The notes under the pieces: generated by a model | Told to the model about the DNA's origin: nothing | Database searches by the model: none | What the model saw: the letters and a program-made list of their open reading frames with translations, nothing else | Program-made: the position numbers and the translations under genes | Shown here: positions 9,004-16,987 of the stretch, piece after piece | Position numbering within the stretch: position 1 is the first letter of the stretch | Layout: the number at the start of each line of letters is the position of its first letter | Source of the DNA: Alphaproteobacteria bacterium | GTDB taxonomy: Bacteria > Pseudomonadota > Alphaproteobacteria > SMXP01 | Direction: 5' to 3' | Assembly (NCBI GenBank): GCA_021774915.1 | Contig: JAJFIO010000030.1 | Location: 1 to 34,790 of the forward strand | DNA length: 34,790 nt

Positions 9004-10254
9004 CTAATATTGGAACCTCAAAGACGCCCAAATCAGATTACGGTCGGCGGGACCTGATCCGCCGCCATCATAAAGGGCGCCCTTGATCTCCGCCGACCAA
9101 TATTTGTTAATTTTCACTGCCATCCCCGCATCAAATTCTTCACCAAGATCAAGCGACCCCAAATCGGACTGAAAGTCATGGTAGGTGGCGAAGAGTTTGA
9201 TGATTGTTCCAAAAGGGGCTTCTTTCCAGTCATAGCTGATCGTGCCATACAGATCCTCAAGCCCCGTGGCAGGCGTCGCCAGAAAGACGTCGGCGAAACC
9301 CTGAAATTTATGAAGCGTGGCAAGCGGTGTTGAGAACGCGATCGTTCCGTTGCCCCCAAGGCGTTCATAGCCGAGCTTGCCGGTGAAGGGAGAAACGCTC
9401 AGTGATGCCTCTCCGTGCACATAGGATTCTCTGTAATTCGTGGGGTTCGCCGCAGAATCGGCTTGTGTCGCAAATTCAGCAATAACACCTAGCTTGATCC
9501 CCGCCTCATCATCAAGGGTGAACGTATTTTCATAACGCGCGCCCCAGGTGGCGGATGAGAGCGCCGGCGCCTCTTTGAGATCAAGCATGACGCCATACCC
9601 TTTGAGCGTGCCGAATTCGCCGCCGTCGAACGCCGCAGAAACCACATGACTGTCGCTGTCGAATTCACCCAGGGGATGATTGTCACCGAAAACCCGGTGA
9701 ACCCGGCTGATATAAAGATAGTCGAGCGTAACGCGTTCAATCAGCTTGGTTGACACACGCGCGGCATCAAAGGTTTGCTGGTTTTGGCGAAAATCAACCG
9801 CGCCGACAAAACGATGATTATTGAGATTGAAACGCTGGCGGCCAATCGTGATCGCCGTTTTGTCGATGCCGGTGAACGTGACCTGCGCCCGGTTGATCTC
9901 CGTCGCGTCCGGGTCGGCAATGACCGGAAACTGCGTGCGGCCGTTGGTCGTGCTGTTGAAGTGATCATTGCCTATCGAGGCGACGTTTTCGAACTCAACG
10001 AGAACTTTGAAATTATAGAATTCGCCTGTTTCGAAGCCGAACCGCGTGCGCACCGTATTGGCGGTGGCGTCTTTAGTAAAGCCCGCCTGATCCTTTGTTT
10101 CAAAGCGGTAGCGCACATCAATCAACGGCTTGCCTTTTTTAATCGCCTCAATGATGGGGCCGTCATTGCTGCTGGGCAAACCCTCTTCAGCAAACACAGG
10201 TTGGATCGCCGCAGTAGCGAGACATGACACGGCTAGGAAAATTATCGATTTCAT
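9004..10254 (-). CDS. Outer-membrane porin, alginate-export-like family, in the nar operon
   Basis: A 416-residue beta-barrel-type protein. It has a Sec signal (MKSIIFLAVSCLATAAIQ, then VFA before EEG) and ends in an aromatic residue (RFQY), the usual recognition end for outer-membrane barrels. The body alternates short amphipathic strands; IDVRYRFE near the start and AITIGRQRFNLNNHRFVG in the middle are typical of the alginate_exp domain. The start at 10254 gives a standard signal and has GGAA 6 bases upstream; an in-frame ATG at 10266 would add four residues. It begins 33 bases after narI. The operon suggests it lets nitrate or nitrite, or a co-substrate, across the outer membrane; this is inferred from position alone. 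Confidence 0.82.
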   Translation of the reverse strand: MKSIIFLAVSCLATAAIQPVFAEEGLPSSNDGPIIEAIKKGKPLIDVRYRFETKDQAGFTKDATANTVRTRFGFETGEFYNFKVLVEFENVASIGNDHFNSTTNGRTQFPVIADPDATEINRAQVTFTGIDKTAITIGRQRFNLNNHRFVGAVDFRQNQQTFDAARVSTKLIERVTLDYLYISRVHRVFGDNHPLGEFDSDSHVVSAAFDGGEFGTLKGYGVMLDLKEAPALSSATWGARYENTFTLDDEAGIKLGVIAEFATQADSAANPTNYRESYVHGEASLSVSPFTGKLGYERLGGNGTIAFSTPLATLHKFQGFADVFLATPATGLEDLYGTISYDWKEAPFGTIIKLFATYHDFQSDLGSLDLGEEFDAGMAVKINKYWSAEIKGALYDGGGSGPADRNLIWASLRFQY

Positions 10255-10287
10255 CACTTGTTCCATTTCTTAAAGGATGCCTGCTTT

Positions 10288-11010
10288 TTATTTTACTGGC
10301 GCGACACTTGATTGATTGCCAGAGTGTTGTTTGCGCGTGCGCACGATCTGATAGCCAGGCCGGCCAATATACCAAACTGGCGCGCTGAGCATGTGCACGA
10401 GCCGGGTAAAGGGAAAGACGAGAAAGATCGTGAGTCCGAGGAAGAGATGCGCCTTAAAAATCGGATGTACATCAGCGACAAGAAGCGCAGCGCCGCCACG
10501 GAAAGTCACTATTCTTTGCGCCCATTCCATGAACTTGACCATCTCTTGACCATCAAGATGGTTCAATGAAACGAAGATCGTTAAAAGACCGAGGCTGAGC
10601 TGCGCAAACAGAAGCAATAAAATCGCCGTGTCGCCAAAGCTTGATGTCGCCCAGATGCGCTGATCGAAAAGGCGGCGGTGAATGAGAAGAACAATACCGA
10701 TAAAACAAAGGATTCCAGCAAACCCGCCGGCGACGATAGCCAAAATCTGTTTGGCGCCGTGGGAAATGCCGAGCGCATCAAAGACCCAGATTGGCGTGAG
10801 CAGGCCGCCGAGGTGACCCAGAAAGATGATCAGAATCCCAACGTGGAAGAGGACGCTCCCGAACATCAATTGTCTGCGGCGCAACAATTGGCTTGATCCG
10901 CTGCGCCAGGAATATTGTCCGTGCTCGAAACGCAAGATGCTGCCGATGATGCATACGGTGAGGCAAAGATAGGGATAGTATCCAAAGATGAATTGATTGA
11001 GATAGTCCAT
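10288..11010 (-). CDS. narI: Respiratory nitrate reductase gamma subunit NarI (cytochrome b)
   Basis: A 240-residue membrane cytochrome b that oxidises quinol and passes electrons to NarH. The haem ligand histidines are in place: H56 and H66 in the second membrane segment, H188 (in HPIFKAHLF) and H206 (RLVHML) near the C-terminus, at nearly the numbering of the E. coli protein. Five membrane segments are visible. The ATG at 11010 gives the normal length and start (MDYLNQFIFGYYPY), overlaps the narJ stop by one base (TAATG) and has a GGAGGG site just upstream. A longer in-frame start at 11097 lies inside narJ and would add an unlikely hydrophilic extension. Confidence 0.95.
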   Translation of the reverse strand: MDYLNQFIFGYYPYLCLTVCIIGSILRFEHGQYSWRSGSSQLLRRRQLMFGSVLFHVGILIIFLGHLGGLLTPIWVFDALGISHGAKQILAIVAGGFAGILCFIGIVLLIHRRLFDQRIWATSSFGDTAILLLLFAQLSLGLLTIFVSLNHLDGQEMVKFMEWAQRIVTFRGGAALLVADVHPIFKAHLFLGLTIFLVFPFTRLVHMLSAPVWYIGRPGYQIVRTRKQHSGNQSSVAPVK

Positions 11011-11723
11011 TATGACTGCCCTCCTCCCTGCGCCGCATGTCGCGCAGCCGCATCGCGCGGATGCATGCGATTCAGCATCTGGTCGACTTTCGGGCACCCT
11101 TCCTCGCCGGGACCAAAGGTCACCGCCTGGTCTTCCCAGGCGGCGTCGAGGGCCTGGAAATCATTCGGGTCGTCATCGGGCGCCTTGCGGAGTTCATCAA
11201 GTTCCGCCTGTGCTGGCTTGCCACCAGCGATGGCCTCCAGAACCCGAAACAAGGCGGCATAGGACGTCTTGCGCTTTGCGAGACGCTCTTTCAGGGTCAC
11301 GATGACGCTGAGAGGCTCGGCAAGAAGCGTGCGCGCCTCAATCGCGCTCCGCGTTGAAAGATATTCGAGAAACAGCGGCAGAAAGTCCGGCAACTCGCTC
11401 GCCTCTATGTCGAGGCCGCTTTCAGCGTAAAGGGTCTTAAGGTCCACCAGTGCCTGACCCCGGTCCCGCGACTCGCCATGGACATGCTCAAACAGGTGGA
11501 GCGATAAAGACCGTGTCCGATCGAACAAAAAGACATAGCGTTCCTGAAGCTCGAAAATATCAAGCTTTTTAAGGTCGCCAATGAGTGGCTCTATCTTGCG
11601 TAAGATCTTTTCCGGAGCCAGCGCCTCTTTGCGTATCATGTAATATATTTCGTCAGCAGATTCTTTGAGTTCGGCTGTCGGATAAGAAAGAAGCGCGCTA
11701 AGGGCCTTGTATGTGTTGGTCAT
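11010..11723 (-). CDS. narJ: Nitrate reductase assembly chaperone NarJ
   Basis: A 237-residue all-helical chaperone of the NarJ/TorD group. It holds apo-NarGH in the cytoplasm until the molybdenum cofactor and iron-sulfur centres are inserted, and it is not part of the final enzyme. Family segments seen are the N-terminal LSALLSYPTAEL, the HVHGESRDRGQALVDL block and LPDFLPLFLEYLS. It follows narH after 15 bases and overlaps narI by one base, the standard GHJI order. Confidence 0.93.
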   Translation of the reverse strand: MTNTYKALSALLSYPTAELKESADEIYYMIRKEALAPEKILRKIEPLIGDLKKLDIFELQERYVFLFDRTRSLSLHLFEHVHGESRDRGQALVDLKTLYAESGLDIEASELPDFLPLFLEYLSTRSAIEARTLLAEPLSVIVTLKERLAKRKTSYAALFRVLEAIAGGKPAQAELDELRKAPDDDPNDFQALDAAWEDQAVTFGPGEEGCPKVDQMLNRMHPRDAAARHAAQGGGQS

Positions 11724-11738
11724 GTTGCTCGCATCCTG

Positions 11739-13256
11739 TTAAGCGTTTTCTTTTCCGGGATTTTTGGCGAAAAGGCCCGTCCACTCGACGGCGTGCTTCG
11801 GCTCGCCGCAGCCATCACCAAAGCTGAAACCGCAATCACCGCGCAGGTCGTAGGCGTTCTCCGCGTATTCCCGGTGCGAAGTGGGAATAACAAAGCGGTC
11901 TTCATAATTGGCGATCGCCATCAGACGATACATCTCATCGACCTGATCCGGCGTCATGCCGACTTTACCAGGGATCGTCACGTCCTCTGCGCCCTCATAG
12001 GATTTCGAGCGCATATAGGCGCGCATCGCAATTAGCTTTTCGAGCGCCTTGGCCACCGGTTCTTCATCCCCCGCCGTCAGCAGGTTCGCGAGATATTTGA
12101 GCGGGATACGAAGTTCGCGGACATTCGGCATGGCGCCTTTTTCACCAAACGCGCCCGCCTCCGCCATCGACTGAATGGGTGACAGGGGCGGCACATACCA
12201 GACCATGGGGAGGGTGCGGTATTCCGGATGCAACGGAAAGGCAATTTTCCACTCCATCGCCATTTTCCAAATTGGCGACTTTTGCGCCGCCTCGAGCCAT
12301 GCTTCAGGAATGCCATCCGCGCGCGCCTGAGCCTGCACTTGTCTGTCATTCGGATCGAGAAAGATATCAAGATGGCTCTGGTAAAGATCGGTTTCTTTCT
12401 CTGCGCTCGCCGCCTCACCAATACGGTCGGCGTCGTAAAGAACCACACCGAGATAGCGTATCCGCCCAACGCAGGTTTCCGAACAAACCGTTGGCTGTCC
12501 GGATTCAAGGCGCGGATAGCACAAGATGCACTTTTCTGATTTTCCTGTGCTCCAGTTGTAATAAATCTTCTTGTAAGGACAACCAGACACGCACATGCGC
12601 CAGCCGCGGCACTTGTCCTGGTCGATCAGCACGACGCCGTCTTCTTCACGCTTATAAATGGCCCCGGACGGACACACAGCCACGCAAGACGGATTGAGGC
12701 AATGCTCGCACAGGCGTGGCAGATACATCATGAAGGTGTTTTCAAACTGGCCGTAAATTTCCTTTTCTACCGTTTCAAAATTATAGTCTTTCGAGCGCTT
12801 GGAAAATTCGCCACCGAGAATTTCCTCCCAATTAGGGCCTTTGTTTATTTTCTCCATACGGTCGCCGGTAATCAACGAACGCGGGCGAGCGGTCGGCACG
12901 GCTTTCGATTCAGGCGCATTTTGCAGGTGTTCGTAGTCGAACGTGAAAGGTTCATAATAGTCGTCTATCTCCGGCAGATCGGGATTGGCGAAGATTTTGG
13001 CAAGGACAGACATCTTGCCGCCCATTTTCGGTTGCAACTTGCCATTTGTCTTGCGCTCCCAACCGCCATTCCAGCGGGCTTGGTTTTCCCAGTCGTCCGG
13101 ATAGCCAATGCCGGGTTTTGTTTCGACATTATTGAACCAGGCGTATTCAACACCCTCGCGGTTGGTCCAGACATTCTTGCAGGTGACAGAACATGTGTGG
13201 CACCCGATGCATTTGTCGAGATTGAGCACCATCGAAATTTGCGCACGGATCTTCAT
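11739..13256 (-). CDS. narH: Respiratory nitrate reductase beta subunit NarH
   Basis: A 505-residue electron-transfer subunit carrying four iron-sulfur centres between NarI and NarG on the cytoplasmic side. The first cysteine group is C16, C19, C22 and C26 (CIGCHTCSVTCKNVW). Further groups are CEHCLNPSCVAVCP and CRGWRMCVSGCP, and SEKCILCYPRLESG leads to CSETCVGR. The Trp within CRGW replaces a cysteine, which in NarH gives a [3Fe-4S] rather than a [4Fe-4S] centre. Length and motif order match the E. coli NarH. It overlaps narG by 4 bases. Confidence 0.96.
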   Translation of the reverse strand: MKIRAQISMVLNLDKCIGCHTCSVTCKNVWTNREGVEYAWFNNVETKPGIGYPDDWENQARWNGGWERKTNGKLQPKMGGKMSVLAKIFANPDLPEIDDYYEPFTFDYEHLQNAPESKAVPTARPRSLITGDRMEKINKGPNWEEILGGEFSKRSKDYNFETVEKEIYGQFENTFMMYLPRLCEHCLNPSCVAVCPSGAIYKREEDGVVLIDQDKCRGWRMCVSGCPYKKIYYNWSTGKSEKCILCYPRLESGQPTVCSETCVGRIRYLGVVLYDADRIGEAASAEKETDLYQSHLDIFLDPNDRQVQAQARADGIPEAWLEAAQKSPIWKMAMEWKIAFPLHPEYRTLPMVWYVPPLSPIQSMAEAGAFGEKGAMPNVRELRIPLKYLANLLTAGDEEPVAKALEKLIAMRAYMRSKSYEGAEDVTIPGKVGMTPDQVDEMYRLMAIANYEDRFVIPTSHREYAENAYDLRGDCGFSFGDGCGEPKHAVEWTGLFAKNPGKENA

Positions 13257-16200
13257 GTCACCGCCTCTTGAGTTTTAGCAGGGCCTTCAAGCCAATCGAC
13301 TTTGTCCATTTTACGGACAATGACGAATTCATCCCGGTTCGAACCCACCGTGCCGTAATAATTGAAGCCGTAAGATTGCTGAGCGTAACCGCCGATCATA
13401 TGCGTGGGTTTCAAGACCGTGCGCGTCACAGAATTGTGGATGCCACCGCGTTTGCCGGTCACTTCAGAGCCCGGTACGTTCACGATCTTTTCCTGGGCGT
13501 GATACATCATGATCATGCCCGGCTTGATCCGCTGGGAAACCACGGCGCGCGCCGTCAAGGCGCCATTCGCGTTATACGCCTCAACCCAGTCATTATCCTC
13601 AATGCCTGCTAGCGCCGCATCGTCCTCGCTGAGCCAGACGATCGGTCCCCCGCGCGAAAGGGTCAGCATCAAAAGGTTATCCGTATAGGTCGAGTGTATG
13701 CCCCATTTCTGGTGCGGCGTGATGAAGTTGAGGACAATTTGCTTGTTGCCGTTTTCTTTTCCGTCGATCACCGGCGCTATCGTTTTAGTATCAATAGGCG
13801 GACGGTACACAACGAGGGTCTCGCCAAACGCGCGCATCCACAAATGATCCTGATAAAGCTGTTGCCGCCCGGTGAGGGTGCGCCACGGAATCAATTCGTG
13901 CACATTGGTGTAGCCCGCATTGTAACAGACCTTTTCCGATTCGATGCCCGACCAGGTCGGCGAGGAGATGATTTTGCGTGGCTGGGCGACGATATCCCGG
14001 AACCTTATTTTTTCGTCTTCTTTTGACGCCGCCAGATGCGCATGTTCACGCCCCGTTAGTTTGGAGAGCGCATTCCAAGCTTTCACCGCAACCTCGCCAT
14101 TGGTTTCCGGCGCCAGCATCAAGATCACTTCCGTCGCATCAATATCACTGTCGATACGGGGCATGCCTTTGGTGGGGCCCTCTTCCGTCACGACGCCGTT
14201 CAGCGCCTTTAAGTGTTCGACCTCATGCTCGGTATTCCACGCAATGCCTTTGCCGCCATTGCCGATCTTGGTCATCAGCGGCCCCAGCGCGGTGAAGCGC
14301 TTGTATAGATTGGGATAGTCCCGCTCGACCACAGCAACCGCCGGCATGGTCTTACCGGGGATGGGTTCAACCTCCCCCCGCTTCCAGTCTTTGACGTCAA
14401 ACGGTTGGCTGAGCTCCCCCGGCGTGTCGTGCAGGGTTGGCGTCAGCACAACGTCCTTCTCGACGCCAAGCACTTCGGGGGCAATTTCGGAAAATGACTT
14501 GGCAATGCCTTTGAAAATATCCCAGTCGCTTTTGCATTCCCAAAGTGGATCGACCGCGCTCGATAGCGGGTGGATAAAGGGGTGCATATCCGACGTATTG
14601 AGATCATTCTTTTCGTACCAGGTTGCCGTCGGCAGGGCGATATCGGAGTAAACGCACGTCGTTGACATGCGAAAATCAATCGACACCAGAAGATCGAGCT
14701 TTCCTTCCGGCGCTTGGCTATGCCAGATAACCTCTTCCGGCTTTTGCCCGCTCGTCTCCCCAAGATCTTTGCCCTGCACGCCATGGGAGGTCCCGAGCAG
14801 GTGTTTCAAAAAATATTCATGGCCTTTGCCGGACGACCCGAGCAGGTTTGAGCGCCAGACGAACAGATTGCGCGGCCAGTTCGCCGGGTCATCCGGGTCT
14901 TCGCAGGACATTTTGAGGCTTCCGGATTTCAGCTCACGGGCGACATAATCTTTCGCCTCCAAACCCGCCGCCGCCGCGTCTTTCGAGATCTCAAGAGGAT
15001 TGCGTTGAAGCTGGGGCGCTGAAGGGAGCCACCCCATGCGTTCCGCACGTGCATTGAAGTCGATGAGGCTGCCGCTCCAATTTCCATCAGGCGCGACCGG
15101 TGACAGGATTTCATCAATCTCAAGCGTTTCATAACGCCACTGATCCGAGTGCGCGTAGAAAAACGAGGTTGAATTCATCTGACGCGGCGGACGTGCCCAA
15201 TCAAGACCAAAAGCGAGTGGCAGCCAGCCTGTTTGCGGGCGCAGTTTTTCCTGGCCCACATAATGCGACCAGCCGCCCCCCGATTGACCGACGCATCCGC
15301 ACATCACCAGCATGTTGATGATGCCGCGGTAGTTCATATCCATATGGTACCAGTGATTAAGCCCGGCTCCGAGGATAACCATGGATTTGCCGCGGGTCTT
15401 CTCCGCATTGTCCGCAAAGCCGCGGGCGACGGCGATCACCTTGTCACGCGGCACGCCAGTGATTTTTTCCTGCCAGGCGGGTGTATAAGGAATGTCTTCG
15501 TCGAATGATTTGGCTGCCCAGTCGCCGCCAAGGCCACGACCAAGGCCGTAATTGGCGATGAGCAGATCAAAAACCGTGGCGACGAGAGTTTCTCCCTCGT
15601 TCAATTGAAGGCGCTTGACCGGCACCCGCCGCTCAAGCACATCCGGGTGATCGGTGCCGGTGAAATGGTCATGCTCACGATTGCCGAAATAGGGAAACGC
15701 CACATCAGCCGCGTCGTCGCTTCTGTCGATCAGTGATATGACAAGATCCGTTTCGGCGCCGTCGGCGGCTTTTTCTTCCAGATTCCACTTGCCCTGTTCA
15801 CCCCAGCGGAAACCGATGGAACCACGCGGGCAAACCACGCGTCCCGCTTTTTCGTCAAAAGCGACGGTTTTCCAGTCAGGGTTATTTTCTTCGTTGAGGG
15901 CATCGTTAAAATCTGACGCGCGCAACAGCCGATCCGGAATCAGGCGGCCGTCTTTTTTCACCAGCCGCACCAGCATCGGCATGTCGGTATATTTCCGCGC
16001 ATAGTCCTGGAAATAGTCTACCTGCCGGTCGAGATAAAACTCGCGCAAGATGACATGACCGAACGCCATGGCGAGGGCGGCGTCCGTACCCTGTTTTGGC
16101 GACAGCCACATATCGCCGAATTTCGACGCCTCGCTGTAATCAGGTGAGATGACCACGCTTTTCGCACCCTTGTAACGAGCCTCCGTATAGAAATGGGCAT

Positions 16201-16987
16201 CAGGGGTTCGCGTCTGCGGCACATTCGAGCCCCAGAGCAGCAAGAAGCCGGAATTATACCAGTCCGCGCTTTCCGGCACGTCCGTCTGTTCGCCCCAGGT
16301 CATAGGGCTCGCCGGGGGCAGGTCGCAATACCAATCGTAAAAGCTCATGCAGGTCCCGCCGAGAAGCGACAGATAGCGCGAGCCCGCCGCGTAAGAGACC
16401 ATAGACATCGCTGGAATGGGCGAAAACCCGATAACGCGGTCCGGTCCGTGTTTTTTCGCGGTGTAGGCGTTGGCCGAAGCGATGATTTCGTTCACTTCAG
16501 TCCAATCAGCGCGGACAAAACCGCCATGGCCGCGCACCTTTACATAGGAAGCGCGCGTGGACGGGTTTTCAACGATCGACGCCCACGCCGCTACCGGCTC
16601 AAGAATCGCTCGCGCCGCGCGCCAGGCTTTCAGCAGGCGGCTGCGAACAAGCGGATGCTTCAATCGATTGCCGCTGTAAAGATACCAGCTATAGCTTGCC
16701 CCGCGCGAGCAACCCCGCGGTTCGTGATTCGGTAGATCTGGCCGCGTGCGAGGGTAATCAGTCTGCTGCGTTTCCCAAGTGACAATCCCGCCTTTGACAT
16801 AGATCTTCCAGCTGCATGAGCCAGTACAATTGACGCCATGGGTTGAGCGTACGATTTTATCATGCTGCCAGCGCTTGCGGTAAGCGTCCTCCCAAGTGCG
16901 GTCTTCTTTCGTCAGGATACCGTGTCCCTCTGAGAATTCGCTGACGCGGTTCTTGAAATAAGATAGTCGGTTAAGAATATGGCTCAT
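13253..16987 (-). CDS. narG: Respiratory nitrate reductase alpha subunit NarG
   Basis: A 1244-residue catalytic subunit with a bis-MGD molybdenum cofactor that reduces nitrate to nitrite. The N-terminal FS0 iron-sulfur ligands are H50, C54, C58 and C93 (STHGVNCTGSCSW and PRGCSRGASYSW), so the His-ligated cluster is intact. The molybdenum ligand is D222, in YDWYCDLPPASP, followed by the highly conserved GEQTDVPESADWYN. The full length shows no break. As in other NarG proteins, no functional twin-arginine signal is present, so the site faces the cytoplasm. It overlaps narK upstream and narH downstream by 4 bases each, which implies tight co-expression. No molybdenum cofactor genes are in the window. 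Confidence 0.97.
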   Translation of the reverse strand: MSHILNRLSYFKNRVSEFSEGHGILTKEDRTWEDAYRKRWQHDKIVRSTHGVNCTGSCSWKIYVKGGIVTWETQQTDYPRTRPDLPNHEPRGCSRGASYSWYLYSGNRLKHPLVRSRLLKAWRAARAILEPVAAWASIVENPSTRASYVKVRGHGGFVRADWTEVNEIIASANAYTAKKHGPDRVIGFSPIPAMSMVSYAAGSRYLSLLGGTCMSFYDWYCDLPPASPMTWGEQTDVPESADWYNSGFLLLWGSNVPQTRTPDAHFYTEARYKGAKSVVISPDYSEASKFGDMWLSPKQGTDAALAMAFGHVILREFYLDRQVDYFQDYARKYTDMPMLVRLVKKDGRLIPDRLLRASDFNDALNEENNPDWKTVAFDEKAGRVVCPRGSIGFRWGEQGKWNLEEKAADGAETDLVISLIDRSDDAADVAFPYFGNREHDHFTGTDHPDVLERRVPVKRLQLNEGETLVATVFDLLIANYGLGRGLGGDWAAKSFDEDIPYTPAWQEKITGVPRDKVIAVARGFADNAEKTRGKSMVILGAGLNHWYHMDMNYRGIINMLVMCGCVGQSGGGWSHYVGQEKLRPQTGWLPLAFGLDWARPPRQMNSTSFFYAHSDQWRYETLEIDEILSPVAPDGNWSGSLIDFNARAERMGWLPSAPQLQRNPLEISKDAAAAGLEAKDYVARELKSGSLKMSCEDPDDPANWPRNLFVWRSNLLGSSGKGHEYFLKHLLGTSHGVQGKDLGETSGQKPEEVIWHSQAPEGKLDLLVSIDFRMSTTCVYSDIALPTATWYEKNDLNTSDMHPFIHPLSSAVDPLWECKSDWDIFKGIAKSFSEIAPEVLGVEKDVVLTPTLHDTPGELSQPFDVKDWKRGEVEPIPGKTMPAVAVVERDYPNLYKRFTALGPLMTKIGNGGKGIAWNTEHEVEHLKALNGVVTEEGPTKGMPRIDSDIDATEVILMLAPETNGEVAVKAWNALSKLTGREHAHLAASKEDEKIRFRDIVAQPRKIISSPTWSGIESEKVCYNAGYTNVHELIPWRTLTGRQQLYQDHLWMRAFGETLVVYRPPIDTKTIAPVIDGKENGNKQIVLNFITPHQKWGIHSTYTDNLLMLTLSRGGPIVWLSEDDAALAGIEDNDWVEAYNANGALTARAVVSQRIKPGMIMMYHAQEKIVNVPGSEVTGKRGGIHNSVTRTVLKPTHMIGGYAQQSYGFNYYGTVGSNRDEFVIVRKMDKVDWLEGPAKTQEAVT

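Noticed and set aside
11011-11097. Longer NarI start inside narJ
   Set aside because: The TAATG junction at 11010 with GGAGGG upstream gives the normal NarI N-terminus.
12179-12697. Plus-strand open frame of 172 codons opposite narH
   Set aside because: It lies fully antisense to a well-conserved gene with intact iron-sulfur motifs, and its composition is that of a shadow frame.
16193-16735. Plus-strand open frame of 180 codons opposite narG
   Set aside because: Antisense to the conserved molybdenum-site region of narG; no ribosome site and no recognisable motif.
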